DNA of 64,000 bases from JAQBZY01 sp038117205. GTDB lineage: Bacteria; Pseudomonadota; Alphaproteobacteria; Rhodospirillales; Casp-alpha2. The stretch covers positions 7,405-71,404 of the forward strand of contig JAYOFL010000010.1 in assembly GCA_038117205.1 (NCBI GenBank), read 5' to 3'. This document shows, one piece after another, positions 42,379 through 50,237 of this stretch. Positions within the stretch are counted from its first letter, which is position 1; every line of letters starts with the position of its first letter. The notes under the pieces are model-generated. The model saw only the letters and a program-made list of their open reading frames with translations. It had not been told where the DNA came from and ran no database searches. Both the position numbers and the translations under genes were made by a program.

Positions 42379-42840
42379 TTACTTCAAGGTCTTCAGGTAC
42401 GCGACCACGTCCTCGACCTGCTCGGCCGTGAGAACCGTCTTGCCTTCGAATTCCTTTTTCACACCGACGAAACCGTCGGCCTTGTAAAACGCCGGCATGA
42501 TCGTATCCGGGTTCTTCACCTTGGAATTCACGACCTGGAGCCGCATCTGGCCTTCGTTCATACGTTCCGCGACGCCATCCAGCGTCGGGCCGATGTTGCC
42601 GTGGAACGGCTCTTTCTTGAGCGCCGTCACGACATGGCACGTCAGGCAGTTGCCCTGCCTGCGGTTGATGAAGACCTTCTTGCCTTCGTCCGGGTTCCCC
42701 GGCTTGCCGGTCAACGACTTCGTGATCGAGTCGTTCTTGACGATCTTGTATTTGACGAGGTCAGCCGCGCCCGCTGACGCCGCGACGGTGAACGCGGCGG
42801 CTATGGCGACAGCAAAAATGGTGGACGTGGAACGTCGCAT
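42379..42840 (-). CDS. soxX: SoxX monoheme cytochrome c subunit
   Basis: A 153-residue c-type cytochrome. The heme site is Cys65-Leu-Thr-Cys-His69 (RQGNCLTCHVV) and the distal Met is probably Met115 in DTIMPAFY. A signal peptide ends at about AASAGA. ATG 42840 is chosen with GGGAG eight bases upstream; a TTG fifteen bases earlier is less likely. It is the first gene of soxXYZA and follows a 148-base promoter region. Confidence 0.95.
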   Translation of the reverse strand: MRRSTSTIFAVAIAAAFTVAASAGAADLVKYKIVKNDSITKSLTGKPGNPDEGKKVFINRRQGNCLTCHVVTALKKEPFHGNIGPTLDGVAERMNEGQMRLQVVNSKVKNPDTIMPAFYKADGFVGVKKEFEGKTVLTAEQVEDVVAYLKTLK

Positions 42841-42927
42841 GCTTTCATCTCCCAATCGTTTTGGCGACCTGCTTGGCAGGCGCCCCCCGTAGTGAATCCG
42901 TCTTGTTTACCGACGGTCTCCACTTCT

Positions 42928-42976
42928 AATCGAAATCATATTCGCAACTGACGATATATCAAGATTGAATATGATT
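42928..42976 (-). promoter_or_regulatory. Perfect 10-base inverted repeat in the soxXYZA promoter region
   Basis: AATCATATTC (42934-42943) and GAATATGATT (42967-42976) are perfect inverted copies 23 bases apart, lying 94-136 bases upstream of soxX and just before the soxS stop. TATTCGCAACT (42939-42949) recurs upstream of the ArsR gene. Both arms contain the shared ATCATATTC word. Two bound repressor dimers, or a DNA loop, could be accommodated. Confidence 0.65.
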
Positions 42977-42988
42977 CCGATCAATCCG

Positions 42989-43384
42989 TTAGGATTGTGG
43001 ACATCCACCCGGCAATTTTGCAAGTTGCTCCTGTAGTAACGACCAAAAAAAGTCCTCTCCGGCGTATCCGGTAACGCGGCCGATTTCCCGTCCATCATCG
43101 ACCAAGACGAATGTCGGCGTATAGATCACCGGCGCCGTCACGGCCGCACTCGACGCCGGCGCCTGGTGGATATCGACGCGGCGAAGCGGTGCGCAGCGGG
43201 CCTCCCCGGCATTGGCATAGACGGGCGCGATTTCCGTGTCCCACTTCTTGCACCAGGCACAGGTCGCACTCTCGTACATGACCAGTTCGGCTGCCGCCGC
43301 CGAGCGGGCGAAGGTGGCCGCCGCGAGGAGTCCGCAGCAGGCCGCGACAGCCGAAAACCATCTCCGTCGGAACAAGCCCGCCAT
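42989..43384 (-). CDS. soxS: Periplasmic thioredoxin-like protein SoxS
   Basis: A 131-residue exported thioredoxin-fold protein. The signal peptide region AVAACCGLLAAATFARSAAAA precedes the active site ESATCAWCKKWDTE. The cis-Pro region is VIYTPTFVLVDDG, and there is a GYAGEDFFWSLL segment typical of SoxS. SoxS reactivates SoxY by reducing its cysteine. It is immediately upstream of the soxXYZA promoter in the same direction. Confidence 0.9.
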   Translation of the reverse strand: MAGLFRRRWFSAVAACCGLLAAATFARSAAAAELVMYESATCAWCKKWDTEIAPVYANAGEARCAPLRRVDIHQAPASSAAVTAPVIYTPTFVLVDDGREIGRVTGYAGEDFFWSLLQEQLAKLPGGCPQS

Positions 43385-43504
43385 GAAATGTCATTCCCGA
43401 TTCAATTTCGAGCCGAACGCACCCGTTCGCCCGCCGCGAGTATGCCGCAACATTTAAGAAAAATCGAATATGAAACTCAGGGCCGGCGGGGACGCCGAAG
43501 CCGA

Positions 43505-45097
43505 TCAGAACGCCGCCGCCCGGCCGTCGCTGCGCGGATCGAACGCGCCTTCGATCAAGCCGTCCGGGTGCCGCACCAGCGCGCCGGCGTGACCCATCAT
43601 TTCCTCGAACGGGCCCACCACCTCGACGTCGTGGCCGGCGTTCCGCAACGCCTCGATGAGCGCCGGGTCGAAACGGTTCTCGATCTTGAGATTCGTCGTC
43701 GCCGCGCCCCAGGTCCGGCCGAGCAGCCAACGCGGCGCCGTGACCGCGGCCTGCAACCCCTGCCCGTGCAGAACGTGCCGGGCGAAGACCATCGCCTGCG
43801 TCTGCGGCTGCCCCTCGCCACCCATGGTGCCGTAGGGCATGACGCGCCCGTCGGAAAGGCGCGCCAGCGCCGGCTGGATCGTGTGAAACGGCCGGCGGCC
43901 CGGCTTCAGGCAATTGTGGTGTGCCGGATCGAGGGAGAAGCTGGTGCCACGGTTCTGCCACGTGACGCCGGTCTTCGGCAGCACGACGGCGGAGCCGAAT
44001 TCCCAATAGACGCTCTGGATAAAGCTGACCGCCCGCCCCTCGGCATCGACGGCGCCGAGCCACACCGTATCGCCGGCGCCCGTCGCGTCCGGCCAGGGCG
44101 CGGCCTTCGCGCGGTCGATACCGGCGGCCATCCGGTCCATGCCGGCGGAATCGAGAAACGCTTCGGCCGGCGTCGGCATGTAGGCCGGATCGGTGACGTG
44201 CCGGTCGCGGATACGGAACGCGCACTTGGTCGCCTCGACGAGCCCGTGCACGAAGTCGAAGCGCTCCGCCTCGGCGACGCCCAGGCGCCCGTAGACGCCG
44301 AGCAGCAGCAGCGACGCCAGACCCTGCGTCGGCGGCGGCATGTTGAAAACCTCATGGCCGGCGACCTCGGTCGAGAGTGGCTTCACGACCAGCGCCCGAT
44401 AGGCTTCCAGATCGGCGAGCGACACGGGGCTCCCCGCCTCCGCCAGATCCGCCGCCAGGTCGCGGGCGATTGCGCCCCGATAAAAATCGTCGAGGCCCGT
44501 CGCGGCGAGGCGGCGAAGCGTTTCCGCGAGCGCCGGCAGACGAAGCTTCGCGCCCACCGCCGGCACCTCGCCCTTCTCCAGGAACGTTTCCGCGAACCCG
44601 GGCTGGGCGGCGACTTCCTGGAACTTGTTGCGCATGTTCGCGGCCAGCGTCCCGGTGACGGGGGCGCCCTCTTCCGCGTACCGGACGGCGTCGCTCAAAA
44701 GCCGGTCCAACCCCAGACGGCCGCCCCATTTGTCGCGGCTGTGGCGGAGCGCCGCATCCCAACCGCCGACGGCGCCGGCCACGGTGAGCGCCGCCAGCGG
44801 ACCCCGGCTCGGAATCGTCGCGTGCCCCTTGTTCTTATAGAAGTCGATACTCGCGGCGCCGGCCGCGCCGCCGCAGGCGTCGATGCCGACCACGTCCGCG
44901 CCGGGCGCGTGCAGCAGCCAGAAGTTGTCACCGCCGAGCCCGTTCATGTGCGGATAGACCACCGCGATGGCGGCGGCCGCGGCGACCATCGCCTCAATGG
45001 CGTTGCCGCCGTCGCGCAGCACGGCGAGGCCGGCTTCCGCCGCGAGATGGTGCGGCGCCACGACCATGCCGCCGTAGCCCGTCGTCGTCTGGATCAC
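43505..45097 (-). CDS. Gamma-glutamyltransferase family protein
   Basis: A 530-residue N-terminal nucleophile hydrolase proenzyme. The family start region HLAAEAGLAVLRDGGNAIEAMVA and NGLGGDNFWLL are clear, and the autoprocessing Thr is in AGAGDTVWLGAVDAEG. A GTG start at 45097 (preceded by GGGGAG at seven bases) is preferred to a TTG at 45118. No secretion signal is seen. It cleaves gamma-glutamyl bonds such as in glutathione. Next to sox genes, a role in releasing glutathione-bound sulfur is thinkable but unproven. Confidence 0.88.
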   Translation of the reverse strand: MIQTTTGYGGMVVAPHHLAAEAGLAVLRDGGNAIEAMVAAAAAIAVVYPHMNGLGGDNFWLLHAPGADVVGIDACGGAAGAASIDFYKNKGHATIPSRGPLAALTVAGAVGGWDAALRHSRDKWGGRLGLDRLLSDAVRYAEEGAPVTGTLAANMRNKFQEVAAQPGFAETFLEKGEVPAVGAKLRLPALAETLRRLAATGLDDFYRGAIARDLAADLAEAGSPVSLADLEAYRALVVKPLSTEVAGHEVFNMPPPTQGLASLLLLGVYGRLGVAEAERFDFVHGLVEATKCAFRIRDRHVTDPAYMPTPAEAFLDSAGMDRMAAGIDRAKAAPWPDATGAGDTVWLGAVDAEGRAVSFIQSVYWEFGSAVVLPKTGVTWQNRGTSFSLDPAHHNCLKPGRRPFHTIQPALARLSDGRVMPYGTMGGEGQPQTQAMVFARHVLHGQGLQAAVTAPRWLLGRTWGAATTNLKIENRFDPALIEALRNAGHDVEVVGPFEEMMGHAGALVRHPDGLIEGAFDPRSDGRAAAF

Positions 45098-45164
45098 GCC
45101 CGTTCTCCCCACCGCCAATCGTCGAAGGGAGCCGGTTTATACGCCGAAGCTGGCGGAGGCAAGA

Positions 45165-45971
45165 TCAGTCGCGGAGATAGATCGCCCAATAGGTAAGGGC
45201 CACGAACCCGGCGCCGCCGACGATGTTGCCGAGCGTCACCGGCACCAGATTGCCGATCAGCGCCGGCATCGTCAGCGCCATCTGCGCGTCCCCGGTCGCG
45301 GTCAACATGGCGACCGGGATCAGATAGAGATTGGCGATGGAGTGCTCGAAGCCGAGCGCGACGAAGGCGGAAATCGGAAAGACGATGGCGAGGATCTTGC
45401 CCGAGACCGAATGCGCCGCGAAGCACAACCAGACGGCAAGACAGACTAGCGCATTGCAGAGAATGCCGCGGAAGAAGGCCTCCACCGGCGTCAGGTGCAC
45501 CTTGCCGAGGGCGATCTTGACCGCCGTCTCGGCGACCTGGCCGCCGCCGATGTCGAGGGCGCCGGCGAACTTGACGGCAACCGCCATCGCCACCGCCCCG
45601 GCGGCATTGCCGATGAACACCAATGTCCAATTGCGCAGCATCGCCGCCAGCGTCACGTGACGCGCCGCCCAGGCCATGACGACGATGTTGTTGCCGGTGA
45701 AAAGCTCGGCGCCGCCGACCACGACCAGGATCAGGCCGAGCGAGAACACGAGCCCACCCAAGGCGCGCGTCGGGCCGAAACCGAACGGACTGCCGGTGAT
45801 GGTCAACGTACAGAACATGGCGCCGAAGGCGATGAAGGCCCCGGCGAGAAAGCCCAGCATCAGTGTCTTCGTCAGATCGAGCTTGGTCTTGGCGATACCT
45901 GCCGTTTCGACCCGATGCGCCATTTCCTTCGGTGCGTAGGCGTCGAAACTGGGATGCGCTGGATCGGCCAT
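45165..45971 (-). CDS. Formate/nitrite transporter (FNT) family channel
   Basis: A 268-residue membrane protein with six predicted helices. The family signatures are FIAFGAMFCTLTITG, VVGGAELFTGNNIVV and GILCNALVCLAVWLC, followed by GFEHSIANLYLIP. FNT channels pass small monovalent anions such as formate, nitrite or hydrosulfide. In this setting an export role for nitrite-like, sulfite-like or HS- ions is possible but cannot be read off. The start at 45971 has AGGAG; an in-frame start at 46025 is ignored. Confidence 0.9.
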   Translation of the reverse strand: MADPAHPSFDAYAPKEMAHRVETAGIAKTKLDLTKTLMLGFLAGAFIAFGAMFCTLTITGSPFGFGPTRALGGLVFSLGLILVVVGGAELFTGNNIVVMAWAARHVTLAAMLRNWTLVFIGNAAGAVAMAVAVKFAGALDIGGGQVAETAVKIALGKVHLTPVEAFFRGILCNALVCLAVWLCFAAHSVSGKILAIVFPISAFVALGFEHSIANLYLIPVAMLTATGDAQMALTMPALIGNLVPVTLGNIVGGAGFVALTYWAIYLRD

Positions 45972-46082
45972 GCGTCTTCTCCTCTCAACGCACCCCGTTT
46001 CAGCAAGAGGCGCCGCCGGCGGCAAGATTCATGCAGCGGCCCGTTTCCGTCAACGGCCGCCAGCGTGACCGTTTCGTGACGT

Positions 46083-46106
46083 CCCGCCCGGCTGCCGCCG
46101 GGCGGG
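46083..46106 (-). terminator. Hairpin after the RraA-like gene
   Basis: CCCGCCCGGC (46083-46092) pairs perfectly with GCCGGGCGGG (46097-46106) around TGCC. It begins 8 bases downstream of the RraA-like stop on the minus strand. There is no T-tract, but it is well placed to end the M24-racemase-RraA transcript before the FNT gene. Confidence 0.6.
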
Positions 46107-46113
46107 GTCCGCG

Positions 46114-46803
46114 TCAGTGGATTTCCTTGGCGCCGGCCATCGCCGCCTTCAGCTTCTCGATGTCGAAGCCGGGCGCCTTGGCGGCGTCGAGGATTTTCTT
46201 CTCGCGCCGCGCGATCAGCGCCACCGCATCCGGAATCTTCTTCACAACGTCCGCCGGCACCATGACGGCGCCGTGCCGGTCGGCATGGATGATGTCGTTA
46301 TGGCTGGCGAGCAGGCCATAGACGTTCACCTGACCGCCGAAATCGACGACGTGCACGTGCGCGTGGCTCGGCCCGATCTTGCCGCCCAACAGATTGAACC
46401 CGCGCGCGCTGTCGGTGATGTCGCGGAACGAGCCGTTGGTCACGCAGCCGAGCACGCCGAGACCCTTGTGAATGTTGGTCTGCACCTCGCCCCAAAAGGC
46501 GCCGACGCCCGGACGCGGATCGAGGTCCTGGATGACGACGATCGTCGGCAACGGCACCGCCGCCACGTATTCGTAATAGCCGACACGCTTGGCGTCGCCG
46601 CCGACCGGCGGCATCGCGGCGCGAATGGTCGCCGTTCGCGCGTAACCGCATATCGGCTTGAGGTCCGGATCGAGCGGCACCAGCGGCTCGGTCGTGAATC
46701 CGTAGCCGCGCCGTTCCGGCGCGACGATTTCAAGGGCGTTGCAGATGGTCGGCGTATCCCATTGCGTGAGGGCCGCCAGATCTTCGTTGGTGAGGTTTGT
46801 CAT
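46114..46803 (-). CDS. RraA-like / 4-hydroxy-4-methyl-2-oxoglutarate aldolase family protein
   Basis: A 229-residue protein of the RraA/HMG-aldolase fold. Typical segments are TPTICNALEIVAPERRGYG, FWGEVQTNIHKGLGVLGCVTNGSFRDI and GHADRHG-like NDIIHADRHGAVMVP. The Arg-Asp of GSFRDI corresponds to the aldolase substrate and metal site. Family members cleave or decarboxylate oxo-acids; others act as RNase E inhibitors. Being third in a catabolic-looking operon favours an aldolase or decarboxylase. Confidence 0.85.
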   Translation of the reverse strand: MTNLTNEDLAALTQWDTPTICNALEIVAPERRGYGFTTEPLVPLDPDLKPICGYARTATIRAAMPPVGGDAKRVGYYEYVAAVPLPTIVVIQDLDPRPGVGAFWGEVQTNIHKGLGVLGCVTNGSFRDITDSARGFNLLGGKIGPSHAHVHVVDFGGQVNVYGLLASHNDIIHADRHGAVMVPADVVKKIPDAVALIARREKKILDAAKAPGFDIEKLKAAMAGAKEIH

Positions 46804-46885
46804 TTTTCATTCTCTCCCGACAGGTGGTGCGCCGATTATCACCACTCCGGAAGCCTTGACCAGTCCGCTGATGGTGCACCGGGAA

Positions 46886-47626
46886 TCAGCCGAACAACCG
46901 GCCGAGGCCGGCGCCGCCGCCGTCGACACCGGCGAGCCTGAGCATGTGCCACGCCAGCGCCAGGTTGCTGGAGACCGCCGGCTTGCCGAGCGACGCCTCG
47001 GCTTCCGCCAGAATGCCGAAGGTGCGCAGATTGGTGCACGAAGCGAACACGGCATCGCAGGCGGGCGCGCGTCCGACGTCGATCATGGCCGCCAGCGTCG
47101 ACCGTTCCGAGATATTGGCGACCACATGTTCCTCGGGCTCCTCGAAGGAGCCGAAGGCGGCGATTTCGAACCCTTCCCTCTCAAGAAGCGTCCGCATGGC
47201 CAGGGACACCTCGGGCAGATAGGGCGTCAGGAAGCCGATCCTTCGGACACCGAGATGCCGGAGCGCGGCCACCACCGCCGTCATCGGATCGGTCGACGGC
47301 ACGCCCGGATGATGCCGGCCGATCATCCCGGCGACCCGGTCGCGGCCGATCACCGTGGCGCCCGACGTGCAGGCGTAGCCGATGGCGCGGAGCCCGACCG
47401 CCGTCGGCAACAGCTCGGCCGCGCGCGGCAGGTTGTCCGCCATCTCTGCGAGCGTTTCCGGCGTCACTTCGGGGCGGCTCGGGATACGGGCGTGATAGAG
47501 CTCGACCGGCGCCGACGCGAAGGCCCGCGCGAGTTCGCCCTCCACCGTCTCGTCCGCCTGCAATACGATGACGCCGAGCGCGGCGCGTCCGGCAGAGCGG
47601 TTCTCGGTATCGAACAGATACTTCAT
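46886..47626 (-). CDS. Asp/Glu racemase superfamily, maleate isomerase / AMDase-like
   Basis: A 246-residue enzyme with the two-cysteine arrangement of maleate cis-trans isomerases and arylmalonate decarboxylases: the first in IGYACTSGATVIG, the second in AVFASCTNLRTF. The substrate-binding segments GVRRIGFLTPYLPEVS and PAVSSNLALAWHML also match. It lies between the M24 peptidase and RraA-like genes, all with short gaps. Substrate is not predictable beyond a dicarboxylate or similar. Confidence 0.87.
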   Translation of the reverse strand: MKYLFDTENRSAGRAALGVIVLQADETVEGELARAFASAPVELYHARIPSRPEVTPETLAEMADNLPRAAELLPTAVGLRAIGYACTSGATVIGRDRVAGMIGRHHPGVPSTDPMTAVVAALRHLGVRRIGFLTPYLPEVSLAMRTLLEREGFEIAAFGSFEEPEEHVVANISERSTLAAMIDVGRAPACDAVFASCTNLRTFGILAEAEASLGKPAVSSNLALAWHMLRLAGVDGGGAGLGRLFG

Positions 47627-47639
47627 CGTCGGGTGTCCT

Positions 47640-48764
47640 TCATAGCACCGGCAGGTCCGGCGGCGCGCGCCGCGTCAGAAGTTCCGGCGCCCCTTCGGTG
47701 ATCAGGATGTTTTCCTCGTGCACCATCATCAGGCCGTCGCCATAGGCGAAGGACGGTTCCAGCGTCACGACCATGCCCGGTTCGAGAACCGTCCCGTCGC
47801 CGGCCATCATCGACGGCCATTCCGTCAACTGCATGCCGAGGCCGTGTCCGAAGCGGCCGACGTTCGACGTGCCATCGGTGACGCCGTGCATGGCGGCGAA
47901 CACCTGGGCGCAAGTGGCGCCCGGCCGGGCGGCGGCGAGCCCCGCCTCCGTCGCCCGCCATAGGACGTCGTGCGCCCGCCTGGCGGCATCGTCGGCGCGG
48001 CCGATGGCGAAGTTGCGGTCGAAATCGCAATAGTAGCCGTGCCGGGTGGCGCCGGTGTCGAGCATCAGGATGTCGCCCGGTCGCATCGGCGCGTCGCCGG
48101 GCGGCGAGATGACATCGGCGTAGCCGCCCTGACTGGCGGCGCCGACGAGATAGGGCACGTCCTCCGCCCCTTCTTCCAGGAGCGCGATCTTGAAGGCGCG
48201 GAACGCGTCGGCCAGGGATTGCCCCTCGCCGAAAAGCGACGGCGCCCGGTCGAAGGCACGGCTGCCGATCTCGCAGATGCGCCGGATTTTCCCGATCTCG
48301 GCGGACGACTTGATCTGCCGGAGCGCCCGGACCAAAGGCGTGGCGTCGACGAATTCCGGCCCGCCGCCGGCGCGGAGCCTGTCGAAATCCAGAAGCGGCA
48401 TGCGGAGCGACGTTTCCGGCCCCATCGGCAGGCCGACCCGGCGATAGGGCGAAAGGACGGACGCCAGCAGCGACAGTCCGTCGTCGTCCGGCCGCGGCGA
48501 CGGCCATGTCCGGATATCGTTGATCCACGTCGTCGCCATCAAATCGGCACCGATGGTCGGAATGACGGCGATGGGCGCGCCGGCGGCGGGCACGACCAGA
48601 AACCAAGGGCGGGTCGGGCTCAACCAGAAGAGCGTCCGGAAGCCGGAAAAATACCGCACCTCCGCCTCCGTGCAGAACAGAAGCGCATCCAGGCCGTCCG
48701 CCGCCATCAGCGATTGCGCGCGGGCGAGCCGGGCTTCGTATTCTGCGGTCGAAAAGTCGGGCAT
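47640..48764 (-). CDS. M24-family metallopeptidase (Xaa-Pro dipeptidase/creatinase-like)
   Basis: A 374-residue protein with the creatinase N-domain (ARAQSLMAADGLDALLFC) and the pita-bread C-domain. All five expected metal ligands can be found: two Asp in MLDTGATRHGYYCDFDRN, His in RFGHGLGMQLTEWPS, Glu in VTLEPSFAYGDG and Glu in MVHEENILITEG. It is the first gene of the operon with the racemase and RraA-like genes. Such M24 members often hydrolyse C-N bonds in small molecules rather than peptides. Confidence 0.9.
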   Translation of the reverse strand: MPDFSTAEYEARLARAQSLMAADGLDALLFCTEAEVRYFSGFRTLFWLSPTRPWFLVVPAAGAPIAVIPTIGADLMATTWINDIRTWPSPRPDDDGLSLLASVLSPYRRVGLPMGPETSLRMPLLDFDRLRAGGGPEFVDATPLVRALRQIKSSAEIGKIRRICEIGSRAFDRAPSLFGEGQSLADAFRAFKIALLEEGAEDVPYLVGAASQGGYADVISPPGDAPMRPGDILMLDTGATRHGYYCDFDRNFAIGRADDAARRAHDVLWRATEAGLAAARPGATCAQVFAAMHGVTDGTSNVGRFGHGLGMQLTEWPSMMAGDGTVLEPGMVVTLEPSFAYGDGLMMVHEENILITEGAPELLTRRAPPDLPVL

Positions 48765-48917
48765 GCGTCACTTTCCGCTGAGGGCCAATCGGCGATCCGC
48801 GAACGCTACCAGAGTTACCCCGTTTCCGATACCGACGGGGATACCGATGGCGGAGCATCGGCGCCGACGCTATTCTGCCGGCAACCCAGTCCCATCATTC
48901 AGTCTGAGTTGGATCCC

Positions 48918-49688
48918 ATGCCCGATACACACATGACCGACAAGCCGACCACCAGTGATACCATCGAAACACTGTTGAACCGGCGTTCCATCCGCAAGTA
49001 CGCCGCCGATCCCGTCAGCGACGCGCACGTCAGCGCGATCCTAGAAGCCGCCGTCCGGGCGCCGACGTCGTCGAACGTCCAGGCCTACAGCGTCATCGTC
49101 GTCCGCGATCCCGACACCAAGCAGAAGCTCGCCGAACCCTGCGGCAACCAGAAGCACATCGCCGATTGCCCCGTATTCCTGGCGTTTTGCGCAGACCTCA
49201 CCCGCATGGAGAAGGCCCTGGTCAAGTACGGCGCCGATCTCGAGAACAACAACATGGAGATGGGCCTGGTCGCGACCATCGACGCGGCGCTGGTCGGCAT
49301 GTCGGCTTACGTGGCCGCGGACTCGCTTGGCATCCACGGCGTCATGATCGGCGCCATCCGCAACAATCCGGAAAAGATCGCGGAAATCCTCGGACTGCCG
49401 TCCAAGGTCTATGCGGTCTTCGGCATGTGCCTCGGTTATCCGGCGGAAGCGCCGAAGCAGAAGCCGCGCATGCCGTTCGACGGCATCGTGCATTTCGAAC
49501 GTTACGACGCCGGAAAGTCGCTCGATATCGTCGATGCCTATGACGAGTCACTGCGCGCGCATTATGAGTCCATCGGCAAGGCGACCGCCGCCGATTCCTG
49601 GCAGAACGAGGTCGGCAGCAAATTCGCCTCCCGCCCCCGCGATAAGCTGCGCGCGCAGCTCAAGGCACGCGGTTTCGACTTCAGCTAG
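48918..49688 (+). CDS. Nitroreductase-family NAD(P)H:flavin oxidoreductase (NfsA-like)
   Basis: A 256-residue FMN enzyme. The FMN site RRSIRKYAADPVSD and the PTSSNVQAYSVIVVRD segment are present, then GLGIHGVMIG-like sequence (ADSLGIHGVMIGAIRNNP) and FGMCLGYPAEAPKQKPRMP near the C-terminus, typical of the NfsA/FRP branch. It is cytoplasmic and reduces quinones, nitro compounds or flavins. No strong ribosome site is seen; ATG 48918 or ATG 48933 could be used. It is divergent from the M24 operon. Confidence 0.9.
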   Translation: MPDTHMTDKPTTSDTIETLLNRRSIRKYAADPVSDAHVSAILEAAVRAPTSSNVQAYSVIVVRDPDTKQKLAEPCGNQKHIADCPVFLAFCADLTRMEKALVKYGADLENNNMEMGLVATIDAALVGMSAYVAADSLGIHGVMIGAIRNNPEKIAEILGLPSKVYAVFGMCLGYPAEAPKQKPRMPFDGIVHFERYDAGKSLDIVDAYDESLRAHYESIGKATAADSWQNEVGSKFASRPRDKLRAQLKARGFDFS

Positions 49689-49701
49689 GAACACGCGGAA
49701 G

Positions 49702-49760
49702 GCGAATATAACCGCTTTTTTCTTGGGATTTTTTCAACAAGAAATATGCGGCATATTCGC
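49702..49760. promoter_or_regulatory. Nested inverted repeat containing the CATATTCG word
   Basis: GCGAATAT (49702-49709) pairs with ATATTCGC (49753-49760), CCGC (49712-49715) with GCGG (49748-49751), and TTTCTTG (49719-49725) with CAAGAAA (49738-49744). The whole region can fold as one long stem-loop, with T-runs inside. It lies 14 bases after the nitroreductase stop and 79 bases before the response regulator. It may be a terminator or an operator like those in the sulfur region. Confidence 0.55.
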
Positions 49761-49838
49761 TTCATAGTCAGGGGTGCTTTCGGATAGCGTTGAGGCGTCC
49801 GCCCCGTTCGGCGTGTCGTCGAGCGGGAGCATCGAAAC

Positions 49839-50225
49839 ATGACCGGACCGGCCCTCTATATCGTCGACGACGAAAGCGACATGGGCTCGTTCGTCAGTGA
49901 CGTCGCCGAAGACATGGGCTTCGAAACGAAATCCGTGACATCCGCCAAGGAACTGATGGCCCTCGTCGAGGACCGCTTGCCGTCCGGGATCGTCATGGAT
50001 GTCGTCATGCCGGACATGGACGGCATCGAGCTGGTGCAATGGCTCGGCAAGCGCGGCTACCTGGTGCCGATCATCCTCATGAGCGGGTTCGACTCGCAAT
50101 ACATCAACGTCGCCGAGTCGCTCGGCACGCACCATGGTGCCATGATCGCCGGATCGCTCCGAAAACCGTTCACGGCGTCGGAGCTTGAACTGCATCTCAA
50201 CCAGATTCTCGAATCCGCCAAATAG
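49839..50225 (+). CDS. Single-domain response regulator (CheY-like)
   Basis: A 128-residue stand-alone receiver. The acidic pocket is VDDESD (residues 9-14), the phospho-acceptor Asp54 in IVMDVVMPDMDGIEL, and the conserved Lys in LRKPFTASELELHLNQIL. No output domain follows, so it acts through protein contact, as in a phosphorelay. It is 12 bases upstream of the hybrid kinase reading frame and likely its partner. Confidence 0.9.
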   Translation: MTGPALYIVDDESDMGSFVSDVAEDMGFETKSVTSAKELMALVEDRLPSGIVMDVVMPDMDGIELVQWLGKRGYLVPIILMSGFDSQYINVAESLGTHHGAMIAGSLRKPFTASELELHLNQILESAK

Positions 50226-50237
50226 GGCGACGCGCTC

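Noticed and set aside
43166..45196. 676-residue plus-strand open frame
   Set aside because: Antisense to gamma-glutamyltransferase and soxS, low-complexity Arg-rich, no start signal.
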